Below, one piece after another: positions 1-6,430 of a DNA stretch of 64,000 nt. Below the pieces are notes generated by a model. The model saw nothing but the letters and a program-made list of their open reading frames with translations, did no database searches and was not told where the DNA came from. Every line of letters starts with the position of its first letter. Position 1 is the first letter of the stretch. The stretch is from positions 1 to 64,000 of IMG/VR virus record IMGVR_UViG_3300017963_000273. One strand, 5' to 3'. This stretch comes from a virus. The translations under genes and the position numbers were made by a program.

Positions 1-46
1 CGCGATACCAGACTTCGCTAATGGCTGATGTAGAATTCAATCACCT

Positions 47-124
47 TGGTCGGCGTGGCAGGATTCGAACCTGCGATCCTCTGGTCCCAAACCAGATGCT
101 CTAACCAGACTGAGCCACACGCCG
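47..124 (-). tRNA. tRNA-Pro(TGG), CCA encoded
   Basis: Read on the minus strand, a 7-bp acceptor stem CGGCGTG/CACGCCG closes a full cloverleaf. The T-arm is GCAGG-TTCGAAT-CCTGC and the anticodon loop TTTGGGA gives anticodon TGG. The 3' CCA is encoded. It is the last tRNA of the first cluster visible in the window. Confidence 0.9.
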
Positions 125-154
125 GTATTAAAAGGAAATTACAAACCCAAAATA

Positions 155-241
155 CGTCGCTCTACCCCTGAGCTACACCGGTGTTTTTATATTGGCACCG
201 GCGACGAGGATTCGAACCTCGCATCCTACGGCTTAACAGGC
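155..241 (-). tRNA. Candidate circularly permuted tRNA-Asn(GTT): 3' half upstream of 5' half
   Basis: On the minus strand the 3' half comes first (241 down to 193): half the anticodon stem, loop CTGTTAA (anticodon GTT), GCCGT, T-arm CGAGG-TTCGAAT-CCTCG, acceptor CGCCGGT, G, CCA. Ten bases later (182 down to 155) comes a 5' half: acceptor ACCGGTG, TA, D-arm GCTC-AGGGGTA-GAGC, G, ACG. Joined as 5' half plus 3' half they give a complete tRNA with acceptor ACCGGTG/CGCCGGT and anticodon stem ACGGC/GCCGT. The halves meet between positions 29 and 30 with no missing or duplicated base. One extra base lies between T-arm and acceptor. It could instead be two recombination remnants. An ordinary tRNA-Asn(GTT) lies about 1 kb away. 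Confidence 0.6.
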
Positions 242-276
242 AATATAGAAGGATGGATATTGTATAGCCTTTTAAA

Positions 277-354
277 TGGTCCGCCCGGCAGGATTCGAAC
301 CTGCGACCCACTGATTAAAAGTCAGTTGCTGCTACCAGACTGAGCTACGAGCGG
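277..354 (-). tRNA. tRNA-Lys(TTT)
   Basis: Acceptor CCGCTCG/CGGGCGG, D-arm starting TAGCTCAG, anticodon stem ACTGA/TCAGT around loop CTTTTAA (anticodon TTT), T-arm GCAGG-TTCGAAT-CCTGC, CCA encoded. Confidence 0.92.
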
Positions 355-437
355 ATTTAAATGACCCGGTATTCTACTTTATTACTATTGACGTTAATGC
401 CGCCAAGGTGTTCGTTACGCACCATCTCCGGGTTATC

Positions 438-513
438 TGGTGGGACCTCTCGGTATCGAACCGAGTTCTACCGGGCTTCAACCGGTCGCATTGACCTCAA
501 TTGCTTAGGACCC
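438..513 (-). tRNA. tRNA-Phe(GAA), copy 1
   Basis: Anticodon stem ACCGG/CCGGT with loop TTGAAGC (anticodon GAA), T-arm CTCGG-TTCGATA-CCGAG and encoded CCA. The acceptor GGGTCCT/AGGTCCC has a T-T clash at 4-69. The body is identical to the copy at 1039-1114; only acceptor bases differ. Confidence 0.85.
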
Positions 514-615
514 ATTAAACCGACATGAATTTGGACTTTTACCACTAATAATAAACCATGCTCCTGCCTAACATGGATCAGTGTTCTCGTAAGTGATATC
601 TTGTCTTACGATATT

Positions 616-691
616 TGGTACGCCGTCTTGGATTCGAGCCAAGGTAATCCCGGGTAAGAGCCGGGTGCTTTTCCAACTAAGCTAACGACGT
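616..691 (-). tRNA. tRNA-Lys(CTT)
   Basis: Acceptor ACGTCGT/ACGGCGT, anticodon stem CCCGG/CCGGG with loop CTCTTAC (anticodon CTT), T-arm CTTGG-CTCGAAT-CCAAG (C instead of T at position 54), CCA encoded. Its 5' end overlaps the last codons of the small gene at 677-853. Confidence 0.85.
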
Positions 692-853
692 ATCTTTAAA
701 TTTTAGTTTTAAGACAATCATTTCATCTTCTACTGAAATATTGGAAATGCCAATAAATTCATCACCAACTTTTACTACAACTTCCGAATATTCATATGAA
801 TCATCTTCATGACATATAGCCCATAATTCTCGAACTAATTCATCGGTATCCAT
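677..853 (-). CDS. Hypothetical small acidic protein (58 aa)
   Basis: An ATG at 853 follows TAGGAAAG about 4 bases upstream and opens a 58-codon frame beginning MDTDELVRELWAICHEDD and ending at a TAG inside the 5' end of the adjacent tRNA-Lys. The product is acidic and beta-rich (VVVKVGDEFIGISN) with no family I recognise. It starts one base after the stop of the gene at 855-1037, so the two are probably co-translated. The ending inside a tRNA suggests the stop was supplied by tRNA-cluster rearrangement. Confidence 0.55.
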   Translation of the reverse strand: MDTDELVRELWAICHEDDSYEYSEVVVKVGDEFIGISNISVEDEMIVLKLKFKDTSLA

Positions 854-854
854 T

Positions 855-1037
855 TTACTTTCCTAGTTTATCAAGTGTACCTTTAGTGTAACAAATTCGC
901 CAAGTACCATCATTTAATTGATCCAAATAAATGAATTCGTTTCCTGATGAAAGATTAACTTGAGTAATCTTTGTTATTTCAATCTCTTTGTTTAGATCAC
1001 CTAAACTGAGTTCTCTTTGTATTTGTTTCTTTTTCAT
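855..1037 (-). CDS. Hypothetical small protein (60 aa)
   Basis: The chosen start MKKKQIQREL lies just after the CCA end of the second tRNA-Phe; a longer frame would run back through that tRNA. The protein is short and mixed-charge with a likely beta-hairpin near its C-terminus (FIYLDQLNDGTWRICYT). I do not recognise a family. It abuts the gene at 677-853 and probably shares its transcript and that of the tRNAs. Confidence 0.5.
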   Translation of the reverse strand: MKKKQIQRELSLGDLNKEIEITKITQVNLSSGNEFIYLDQLNDGTWRICYTKGTLDKLGK

Positions 1038-1038
1038 A

Positions 1039-1114
1039 TGGTGGAACCTCTCGGTATCGAACCGAGTTCTACCGGGCTTCAACCGGTCGCATTGACCTCA
1101 ATTGCTTAGGAACC
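1039..1114 (-). tRNA. tRNA-Phe(GAA), copy 2
   Basis: Same D-arm, anticodon arm and T-arm as the copy at 438-513, with anticodon GAA. The acceptor GGTTCCT/AGGTTCC has T-T clashes at 3-70 and 4-69, so this duplicate is one step further from a normal helix than copy 1. Confidence 0.8.
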
Positions 1115-1207
1115 AAATGAGAAGCTTTTCTTCTGTTCACAACCAGACTAACAGAACTAGGCCTGTCTGGCTTCGCCTTATCCACAGCTTCTCTGATAAG
1201 GGTTTGC

Positions 1208-1283
1208 TGGCTCCTATGGGAGGGAACGATCCTCCAACCATTCGGTTAACAGCCGAGCGCTCTGCCAATTGAGCTACATAGGA
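1208..1283 (-). tRNA. tRNA-Asn(GTT), conventional order
   Basis: Acceptor TCCTATG/CATAGGA, D-arm GCTCAATTGGCAGAGC, anticodon loop CTGTTAA (GTT), encoded CCA. The T-arm GGAGG/CCTCC carries an atypical loop ATCGTTC in place of TTCGAAT. Confidence 0.85.
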
Positions 1284-1293
1284 ATCTAAAATT

Positions 1294-2088
1294 TTAATTA
1301 TATCTTTTATCCCACTTTTCAATTTTTTCTAAAAGTTCTTCTAAAGTTATATCACATTTATTACTCTTTGATGCATTATCACTTTGTTTCATTAATCTAC
1401 AATTAGCTGGATGTGAAATAATCTTTGGATCAATTTCATTTTCATATCCATATTTAACAGATATTATATGATCTCGCGATACTCCATTTGGATTATCTCC
1501 ATGATTCTTTGCTTTATACCAACCATTTTCTCTAATTAAATCAAAATCAAATTCATCTGGATAATCAGCTAAATTAAATTGAAAAATACATCGTTGTCTA
1601 TAATAATGTAATGTTGTTTTATCAATATGTTTATATCTATTTTTAGCTGCACATGATATAGAACAACATTTTTGATCTTTTCTAAAAGTTTCAAAATTAT
1701 TTTTACAAAATGGACAAACTTTTGAAAATTTAATAATATCTTCAGATTTCTTTTGAAGATTTTTTCTAATTTTTTCTTTAGTTTCTTTAGAATGTTTTCT
1801 TGAATTTGCACAGCTTCTTGAACAAAAATATTTTTCCTTCATTGGAAATTTCTTTTCTCGTTCTTTAACTGTAAACTTTTTGTTACATTTATGACAAATT
1901 ACTTCAAAATCTTTAAAATCACCAATTCTATTAATTGTCCTGTTTTTAAGACTTTCAGATATATTTTTTCCGCCTTTATCATTATTGGTTGTATTTTTAT
2001 CACACCACCTAACATGATTAGAAAAAACTCTGCCATCAATATTTTCAAAAATTTGTTTACAATACTTACATTCACGATCCTTTTTCAT
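1294..2088 (-). CDS. HNH homing endonuclease-like protein with Zn ribbons
   Basis: 264 aa. The N-terminal part carries repeated Zn-binding pairs (CKYCKQ about residue 7, CHKC about 60, CSRSC about 90, CPFC and CSISC about 125-145). The C-terminal third holds an HNH core: GVSRDHIISVKYG about residue 200, then HPANCRLM and a closing N/K-rich segment. Such free-standing HNH proteins make double-strand breaks that move their own gene. It sits between tRNA genes, a typical landing place. A near-perfect inverted repeat containing opposed TATAAATA promoters lies just upstream of its start. It is more AT-rich than its neighbours, consistent with recent arrival. Confidence 0.85.
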   Translation of the reverse strand: MKKDRECKYCKQIFENIDGRVFSNHVRWCDKNTTNNDKGGKNISESLKNRTINRIGDFKDFEVICHKCNKKFTVKEREKKFPMKEKYFCSRSCANSRKHSKETKEKIRKNLQKKSEDIIKFSKVCPFCKNNFETFRKDQKCCSISCAAKNRYKHIDKTTLHYYRQRCIFQFNLADYPDEFDFDLIRENGWYKAKNHGDNPNGVSRDHIISVKYGYENEIDPKIISHPANCRLMKQSDNASKSNKCDITLEELLEKIEKWDKRYN

Positions 2089-2097
2089 ATTAACTCC

Positions 2098-2126
2098 TAT
2101 AAATAGATTTCTTATATCTATTTATA
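2098..2126. promoter_or_regulatory. Palindromic pair of T4-type late promoters
   Basis: TATAAATAGAT and its exact reverse complement ATCTATTTATA are separated by 7 bases. The minus-strand copy is placed to transcribe the HNH gene; the plus-strand copy points toward the next tRNA in antisense. Confidence 0.5.
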
Positions 2127-2157
2127 ATGGAGCCAATAAAAATCGGACTAAACTACA

Positions 2158-2233
2158 TGGTGGAATGTGCGGGAGTCGAACCCGCATCCCCGCAGTGCAA
2201 ATGCGGAATAATTGGCCATTATACTAACACCCC
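2158..2233 (-). tRNA. tRNA-Ala(TGC)
   Basis: Acceptor GGGGTGT/ACATTCC includes the G3-U70 pair that identifies alanine tRNAs. Anticodon stem CCGCA/TGCGG, loop TTTGCAC (TGC), T-arm GCGGG-TTCGACT-CCCGC, CCA encoded. Confidence 0.88.
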
Positions 2234-2338
2234 ACGTTATAGTGAGAATTTTATATCAAATTATCAAAGATCTCTCAGTAACATTATATTTGATTGGTAA
2301 CATATGGAATGTTACTATTCAGTTTTAATGTTACTGAT

Positions 2339-2426
2339 TGGTGGACCAAAAGGGAGTTGAACCCTTGAAACGATTGCTCCATTTGTCGGTTTACAATCGT
2401 AACCTGCCCAGCAGGCCCATTATCCC
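2339..2426 (-). tRNA. tRNA-like gene with abnormal anticodon arm
   Basis: The T-arm AAGGG-TTCAACT-CCCTT, discriminator A and CCA are clear and an acceptor of 6 of 7 pairs (GGGATAA/TTGGTCC) can form. The anticodon region instead folds as a 7-bp stem ACGATTG/CAATCGT around a 17-base loop, so no anticodon can be assigned. It may be a degenerate tRNA or one carrying a short insertion (a loop starting TTGTAAA would give Tyr GTA). Confidence 0.45.
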
Positions 2427-2488
2427 GGCTTATTTTATTATTTGTCTTCGAGAGAAGAACGGGGTTCACTCGAATATCACGTGAATTC

Positions 2489-2564
2489 TGGAGCGGCATA
2501 TCGGATTCGAACCGATACGAAGAGGTTGGAAACCTCACATGCTACCATTGAACATCAATGCCGC
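2489..2564 (-). tRNA. tRNA-Gly(TCC)
   Basis: Acceptor GCGGCAT/ATGCCGC, anticodon stem TGAGG/CCTCT with loop TTTCCAA (TCC), T-arm ATCGG-TTCGAAT-CCGAT, CCA encoded. Confidence 0.92.
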
Positions 2565-2573
2565 AATTTAATT

Positions 2574-2650
2574 TGGAGCGAATAGCGGGATTTGAACCCG
2601 CGACAATTTGATTGGCAACCAAATACTCTACCGAACTGAGTTATATTCGC
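2574..2650 (-). tRNA. tRNA-Gly(GCC)
   Basis: Acceptor GCGAATA/TATTCGC, anticodon loop TTGCCAA (GCC), T-arm GCGGG-TTCAAAT-CCCGC, CCA encoded. First tRNA downstream of the terminator at 2662-2698. Confidence 0.92.
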
Positions 2651-2661
2651 AAAATTTCTAT

Positions 2662-2698
2662 AAAAGAAAAGGCGATCCGAATTTCTTCGAACCGCCTT
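2662..2698 (-). terminator. Rho-independent terminator of microgene 1
   Basis: On the minus strand the stem AAGGCGGTTCG/CGGATCGCCTT is followed by TTTTCTTTT. It closes the short transcript that begins at the 72-bp cassette at 2831-2902. Confidence 0.8.
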
Positions 2699-2718
2699 GA
2701 AATTATTTAACTATTATT

Positions 2719-2805
2719 TCACAGACACGGTCGAAGAAAGAAGCATCGAGGTTTCGCTGGATTAAATCCAGGTTTCATACCTCGTCTATTATTGATAGTA
2801 AACAT
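2719..2805 (-). CDS. Microgene 1: 28-aa basic peptide behind the 72-bp cassette
   Basis: An ATG at 2805 preceded by GGAG opens 28 codons (starts MFTINNRRGMKPGFNPAKP, ends with two Cys). The frame lies wholly between the 72-bp promoter cassette and a strong terminator, the same position as the microgenes at 8767 and 48325. The three peptides do not resemble one another. It could equally be a small RNA with a fortuitous frame. Confidence 0.4.
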   Translation of the reverse strand: MFTINNRRGMKPGFNPAKPRCFFLRPCL

Positions 2806-2830
2806 TCTTTCTTAAACTCCGTTGTTTAAT

Positions 2831-2902
2831 TTAAGTTTATTTATAACTTTTCAATTATTTTTTCGTTGTTATAATATAACCTAAAAACTATAAAAGTATA
2901 GT
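2831..2902 (-). repeat. 72-bp promoter cassette, copy 1
   Basis: Identical over all 72 bases to the copies at 8886-8957 and 48424-48495. On the minus strand it ends with the late-promoter box TATAAATA, preceded by an AT-rich block with TTATATTATAAC and the palindrome CTATACTTTTATAG. It follows a gene with a capsid-targeting N-terminus and precedes microgene 1 and tRNA genes. Confidence 0.85.
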
Positions 2903-2927
2903 CGCTTTAATAAAAATATTTAAATTT

Positions 2928-3278
2928 TTATTCACTATCGGTTTCAGACATTAAAAATTGATATAACTCTTTTCTAGCAACTTCAATTAATTTTGGTCTT
3001 AATTGGTTATAAAGAAAACCATTATAAGTATCTATCTTATCTCGTTCCTCTTCTGGGGAAGAAGTATTGTAATCGTTTACCACAAGTTCTAAAGTTTCAC
3101 TCTGAAAATCATCATGACCAGGATTTCCACCAATTAAATTGTCAATCTGGCTTTCAAACTCTCTCATAATTTCTTCAAAATTTTCTTCGCTTACTTTAAC
3201 ACCAAGTGATTCTGTAATAATTAAAGTATCTTCAATACCTTCCATTAGTTTATTATATTTTTGTTTGAATTTAGACAT
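2928..3278 (-). CDS. Putative internal head protein (capsid-targeting N-terminus), 116 aa
   Basis: The first residues MSKFKQKYNKLMEGIED match the shared leader seen across this window, with a gp21-like cleavage site LME|G after residue 13. The mature part is acidic and predicted helical (long E/D-rich stretch about residues 20-60, RPKLIEVARKELYQF near the end). No enzymatic family is recognisable. By analogy with T4 internal proteins the leader would direct it into the prohead and be clipped. A diverged copy of the 72-bp cassette, with a TATAAATA box, lies upstream. Confidence 0.6.
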   Translation of the reverse strand: MSKFKQKYNKLMEGIEDTLIITESLGVKVSEENFEEIMREFESQIDNLIGGNPGHDDFQSETLELVVNDYNTSSPEEERDKIDTYNGFLYNQLRPKLIEVARKELYQFLMSETDSE

Positions 3279-3308
3279 TAATTGTCTCCTTTTTTAAATT
3301 CTTTAGAT

Positions 3309-3316
3309 TATTTATA
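3309..3316 (-). promoter_or_regulatory. T4-type late promoter (diverged relative of the 72-bp cassette)
   Basis: TATAAATA on the minus strand, 30 bases before the gene at 2928-3278. The upstream 65 bases keep the cassette pattern (TATACTTTG...GTTATATTATAA) but have diverged from the three identical copies. Confidence 0.6.
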
Positions 3317-3395
3317 AAATCATTCAAAAAAAAATTTTCCTTTTATAATATAACTTCAAAATAATCAAAGTATAATATCTTTTAATAAAAAAATT

Positions 3396-4082
3396 TTAGG
3401 TTAAACCTTTAATTTTCTTAAGACGTTCAATTTCAGCTTCCATTTCTTTAATCTTACTTTGCATGCTACTAACAGTATTATCAATACAATCTAGATTAAC
3501 ATCAAGTCCACGCTCAATTGCGCTTTGAAGATCTTCAGTTTCAGTTTCAATAGACTCAATTATAATATCAGTATCTGTAGAAGTATAATTTAGAATACCC
3601 CAAGTAAGTTTAATACTACCTGTTGAATTTAACATTTTTGAAAAATCAACTTCAGCTTTTGCTTGATCATATGTTCCAGCAAAATTTTCCCAACAATCAG
3701 ATACAGATTTTTTAGATACTACAAATGCCAAAACATATTTTCGAAGTTCATCATAAGTCTGACCAGACTGTGTAGTTAATTTTAGTAAATATACATTATC
3801 TTTTTTAGTTGCATACCATTCATTATCAAGTATACAATCTTCAATAACATCAACTTCCGCACCATAAATAAGATCTTCAACCTTACATCTAAAACGTGCT
3901 ATCGTAAGCATAGCAATTTCTAAAAGATCATCTGTTTCATTTGTAATTTCACGAAGTTGTTCAGCAGTCATATTTGTATTAACTGGAAGAATAGATTCAG
4001 TTGCATATGAAGCTGGTTTATCTTTTAGTAGGGCAATTTTTCTCTCTTTTACATCAAAGACGATATATTTCTCATCACTCAT
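3396..4082 (-). CDS. Hypothetical protein with C-terminal coiled coil (228 aa)
   Basis: The start MSDEKYIVFDVKERKIALL is preceded by an AAAGAGAAA ribosome site. The N-terminal 190 residues look globular and mixed alpha/beta. The last 25 residues (MQSKIKEMEAEIERLKKIK) form a clear heptad coiled coil suited to oligomerisation. No family recognised. It lies in the minus-strand accessory operon with NADAR and small Zn proteins, so a host-takeover or defence-related role is possible but only inferred from position. Confidence 0.7.
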   Translation of the reverse strand: MSDEKYIVFDVKERKIALLKDKPASYATESILPVNTNMTAEQLREITNETDDLLEIAMLTIARFRCKVEDLIYGAEVDVIEDCILDNEWYATKKDNVYLLKLTTQSGQTYDELRKYVLAFVVSKKSVSDCWENFAGTYDQAKAEVDFSKMLNSTGSIKLTWGILNYTSTDTDIIIESIETETEDLQSAIERGLDVNLDCIDNTVSSMQSKIKEMEAEIERLKKIKGLT

Positions 4083-4098
4083 TTCTCTTTTTCCTTAA

Positions 4099-4293
4099 TT
4101 ATTTAATTGTGATATCGTTTCGAGCAGCGTATTTTCTAGCACATGGAATAGAACAAAATAGTGTTCCATGGAATGTAGATTGTCCATATGTAGTTATTCC
4201 AAACATCCATGCAGAAGCTTTGCTACACCAAACGATACCAATGTTATGGTCTCTTGCAAATTTCTTTTGACAAACGTCACAAAATCCTTTCAT
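4099..4293 (-). CDS. Small zinc-finger protein (64 aa)
   Basis: MKGFCDVCQKKF carries a CxxC pair near the start and FCSIPCARKYA a CxxxC pair near the end, the layout of a treble-clef or knuckle Zn site. A late promoter box lies about 20 bases upstream. Function unknown; small Zn proteins of this size are common in T4-like accessory operons. Confidence 0.7.
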   Translation of the reverse strand: MKGFCDVCQKKFARDHNIGIVWCSKASAWMFGITTYGQSTFHGTLFCSIPCARKYAARNDITIK

Positions 4294-4313
4294 GGGAAAC
4301 CTCCGCTTTGTGT

Positions 4314-4321
4314 TATTTATA
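4314..4321 (-). promoter_or_regulatory. T4-type late promoter
   Basis: TATAAATA on the minus strand within a small palindrome (TGTTATTTATAACA), overlapping the stop of the NADAR gene and about 20 bases before the Zn-finger gene. Confidence 0.55.
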
Positions 4322-4793
4322 ACACAGCTTTAACGGAAGTAATCGCCTTTCCTAAGAGGTTCTGACCTGGCCATTTATCTGGATCAACTTGTTGTGCATT
4401 AGCTTCATCTAAACCAATTCCCCATACTGCATCGTATGGACTAGCTTCAACAAGAATTCTATCTTCTGTCGCCATTAATGCTTCTTTAGCATCTTCATTC
4501 TGAGTAAATTTAAGCATATTAGCAGTAAATACAATTTCGTATTTAACCGCGTCCCATACTTTATCATCAAAATTCTTTACTTGACGTCCAAGTTTCTTTT
4601 GATCACGTGGATTAAGAGTTGTTAAAACTTTCGCAGCAGTTTCTTCATCTTTAAAAACCATTGCTTTCTTATACATCATGTATTGTTCACAACAATTAAA
4701 ACGTATACCATGATCATCTACCATTGGAAATTTAGCCCATTGTGAAAATGGTCCATTCCAGAAAAACTCATAATTAGAGTAATTCGGATTCAT
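4317..4793 (-). CDS. NADAR/YbiA-family N-glycosidase
   Basis: 158 aa, the usual full length of the YbiA/NADAR fold. Conserved blocks are visible in order: FSQWAKFPMVDD (about 17), FNCCEQYMMYKKAMVF (about 33, with the catalytic-region Glu), PRDQKKLGRQVKNFD (about 62), LKFTQNED (about 94), EASPYDAVWGIGL (about 114) and WPGQNLLGKA near the end. The family cleaves N-glycosidic bonds of riboflavin intermediates, and members have been shown to remove ADP-ribose from guanine in DNA, countering DarT-type toxins. In a phage this suggests protection against ADP-ribosylation defence (inference). Confidence 0.88.
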   Translation of the reverse strand: MNPNYSNYEFFWNGPFSQWAKFPMVDDHGIRFNCCEQYMMYKKAMVFKDEETAAKVLTTLNPRDQKKLGRQVKNFDDKVWDAVKYEIVFTANMLKFTQNEDAKEALMATEDRILVEASPYDAVWGIGLDEANAQQVDPDKWPGQNLLGKAITSVKAVL

Positions 4794-5157
4794 AATTTTC
4801 TCCTTTAAATACTTCTTTCACTATATCCCAAAAATCCCCATCTTGCATAAGTGCGCCGACGGGGAAACGGGTTTCTTGATCATCATCAGGTCCAACTGAT
4901 ATAAAGTCTAAATCCTTTATATGATAATCAAATTTCTCAAAATCTTCTATTGTCTCTATAATACCATCAAATAAATTATTTGGTACTAAATCAACAACTG
5001 CTATTGAAAATTCAGACAATTTGAGACGGTCTTTATAAACTCCTTCAGCTATTGGAATACCAACGCCTAATTCACATTCGTAATTTTCATCCAATAACCA
5101 TAAGACAACGTAATCGCTATCTTCTTCCATTCTTGTTACAATTGCTAATTGTTTCAT
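4774..5157 (-). CDS. Hypothetical acidic protein (127 aa)
   Basis: Starts MKQLAIVTRMEEDSDYVVL and overlaps the start of the NADAR gene by 20 bases, so translation is probably coupled. It is strongly acidic with alternating beta segments. No family recognised. Confidence 0.65.
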   Translation of the reverse strand: MKQLAIVTRMEEDSDYVVLWLLDENYECELGVGIPIAEGVYKDRLKLSEFSIAVVDLVPNNLFDGIIETIEDFEKFDYHIKDLDFISVGPDDDQETRFPVGALMQDGDFWDIVKEVFKGENYESELL

Positions 5158-5172
5158 ACTTTCCTTAAAAGT

Positions 5173-5248
5173 TGGAGCCCAAGGACGGCATCGAACCGAC
5201 GACCTTCCCCTTACGAGGGGGTGACTCTGCCAACTGAGCTACTCGGGC
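5173..5248 (-). tRNA. tRNA-Thr(CGT)
   Basis: Acceptor GCCCGAG/CTTGGGC, D-arm GCTCAGTTGGCAGAG, anticodon loop CTCGTAA (CGT) on a CCCC/GGGG stem, T-arm with one mismatch (GTCGG/CCGTC), CCA encoded. Its 5' end overlaps the stop region of the gene at 5239-5445. Confidence 0.82.
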
Positions 5249-5445
5249 TTTGCAAATATCCAATTAAATAATCTTTTATACCAAGGCTTTCTTAATTTAA
5301 CCAAGTCTTTTTCAACTGATTCAGTTAAACAAGTTAAAATTCCTTTTTGAATAAACTTAGTCATAGCTTCATTATCTAATTCAACAGTCATAGTTGCTGA
5401 ACCATCATCATTTTCTTCAATTTTACCAACTATATCAATTTTCAT
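5239..5445 (-). CDS. Hypothetical protein (68 aa)
   Basis: Start taken at MKIDIVGKIEENDDGSATM, four bases after the stop of the upstream gene; a longer frame beginning MENISN would overlap that gene. The N-terminal half is beta-like, the C-terminal half basic and aromatic (KPWYKRLFNWIF). It ends inside the tRNA-Thr. No family recognised. Confidence 0.55.
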   Translation of the reverse strand: MKIDIVGKIEENDDGSATMTVELDNEAMTKFIQKGILTCLTESVEKDLVKLRKPWYKRLFNWIFAKPE

Positions 5446-5449
5446 AATA

Positions 5450-5857
5450 TTAGTCCCATAGATGTTGGAAATATTCTCCAAAGAGTTTAAGACCTTCTTC
5501 TATTTTTAATTGTTTTTCTTTATCAATAGTTGCACAATCATCGATAATGTATTCAAATGCTAGTAACATTTTATCAATGATTTTATTCCATTTCTTAGGT
5601 GTAAGATTTGATGGATAACCATGTTTAATTTTTTTAAGACGTTTTAAACGAGGATATACAAAAATTGCAATGGACATATCTAGATTCCACAATTCAGAAT
5701 CAGAAAATCCTCGTTCTTCTAATTGTTCTTTGTTTCTCTTATAATTCTTACGAATTAATTTACTATCACCATTTGGATCAACATCTTCATCAAAACAAGC
5801 AACCTTAGTAGCACGATATTCATAATATGGTTCGTACTTAAATTTCTCTTTTGCCAT
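5450..5857 (-). CDS. Conserved-looking phage hypothetical protein (135 aa)
   Basis: Contains RGFSDSELWNLDMSIAIF followed by PRLKRLKKIKHGYP and a helical C-terminus (DKMLLAFEYIIDDCATID). This WNLD...I..F..PRL pattern recalls a hypothetical protein common in large phages, but I cannot name a function. Overlaps the next upstream gene by 20 bases. Confidence 0.7.
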   Translation of the reverse strand: MAKEKFKYEPYYEYRATKVACFDEDVDPNGDSKLIRKNYKRNKEQLEERGFSDSELWNLDMSIAIFVYPRLKRLKKIKHGYPSNLTPKKWNKIIDKMLLAFEYIIDDCATIDKEKQLKIEEGLKLFGEYFQHLWD

Positions 5858-6191
5858 TTACTATACCTAATTTTTTTTTCATATCTTTCCAAGAAATTTG
5901 TTTTGGAAAGTCAATTAATTCAGGTTTCTTTGGAAACATACTTTCAACTTGTCTCTTTGTTGGTATATATCCAAAATCTCTTATAAGATGAATTTTAGCA
6001 GCTTCAACTGCTTCATCACCCCACATTTCTCTAATTTCTTCTAAAGCTTCATCGTGATGACGCCAACGACGATGATTTATATTAAGCTGACCATCAATAC
6101 ATGAAAGACCATCAAGCCAGGCATGAACTTCATTCCAATCCTTGCCTAGCTTTTCCATACAATCTTCACAATGTATTTTACGAGTTGCCAT
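5838..6191 (-). CDS. Hypothetical protein, DUF6915-like (117 aa)
   Basis: Start chosen at MATRKIHCEDCMEKLGKDW; the frame remains open further upstream, but that stretch overlaps a better-supported gene with its own ribosome site. Features: CxxC at residues 8-11, VHAWLDGL about 22, HRRWRHHDEALEEI about 39, then RDFGYIPTKRQVESM. The W-D...H-R-RHH..E pattern resembles DUF6915-type proteins (tentative). Function unknown. Confidence 0.6.
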   Translation of the reverse strand: MATRKIHCEDCMEKLGKDWNEVHAWLDGLSCIDGQLNINHRRWRHHDEALEEIREMWGDEAVEAAKIHLIRDFGYIPTKRQVESMFPKKPELIDFPKQISWKDMKKKLGIVNGKREI

Positions 6192-6378
6192 TTCTATATT
6201 GTGTTTTTCGATGTAATTTCCAACTAAAATGATTTTTCCATCTACTAGCTTTACTATTACATCCTCTATTAGGTCTACATCTTGAACAAAAACCGTGAAT
6301 ATTACCAAGATAATTATATCTGATTTTTGTATAAACAGAACTATTAGTTGTTGTTTCTAATTCTTTCTTTAGTTTCAT
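6178..6378 (-). CDS. Small basic Cys-rich protein (66 aa)
   Basis: A strong ribosome site AAAGGAG stands 8 bases before the start MKLKKELETTTNSS. The core GFCSRCRPNRGCN followed by RWKNHFSWKLHRKTQYR resembles small phage and bacterial proteins with a CxxCxPxxGxN signature and a basic tail. Its stop overlaps the next gene's start by 14 bases. Function unknown. Confidence 0.6.
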   Translation of the reverse strand: MKLKKELETTTNSSVYTKIRYNYLGNIHGFCSRCRPNRGCNSKASRWKNHFSWKLHRKTQYRNGNS

Positions 6379-6430
6379 GATTAGGCTCCTTTATTAACCT
6401 AATCATGACCCTCCTTAATAAGAATATAGT

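Noticed and set aside
361-437. Inverted ACCCGG/CCGGGT about 60 bases apart, suggesting another tRNA.
   Set aside because: No D-arm, T-arm TTC motif or CCA could be placed; at best a decayed tRNA.
514-615. Hairpin CGTAAG...CTTACG and tRNA-Met-like words between tRNA-Phe and tRNA-Lys.
   Set aside because: No complete cloverleaf; nothing supportable in this gap.
1137-1322. 61-codon frame containing AQLAERSAVNRMVGGS.
   Set aside because: This is the translation of tRNA-Asn sequence, a common false frame.
2284-2538. 84-codon frame across the tRNA-like gene and tRNA-Gly.
   Set aside because: It overlaps two tRNA structures and has no ribosome site.
6178-6378. Apparent frameshift joining the start MKLKKELETTT to the downstream 117-aa gene, whose frame stays open upstream.
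   Set aside because: The frame from the strong ribosome site reads CxxCxPxxGCN...RKTQYR, a recognisable small protein, and its stop overlaps the next start normally. Two overlapping genes explain the region without a frameshift.
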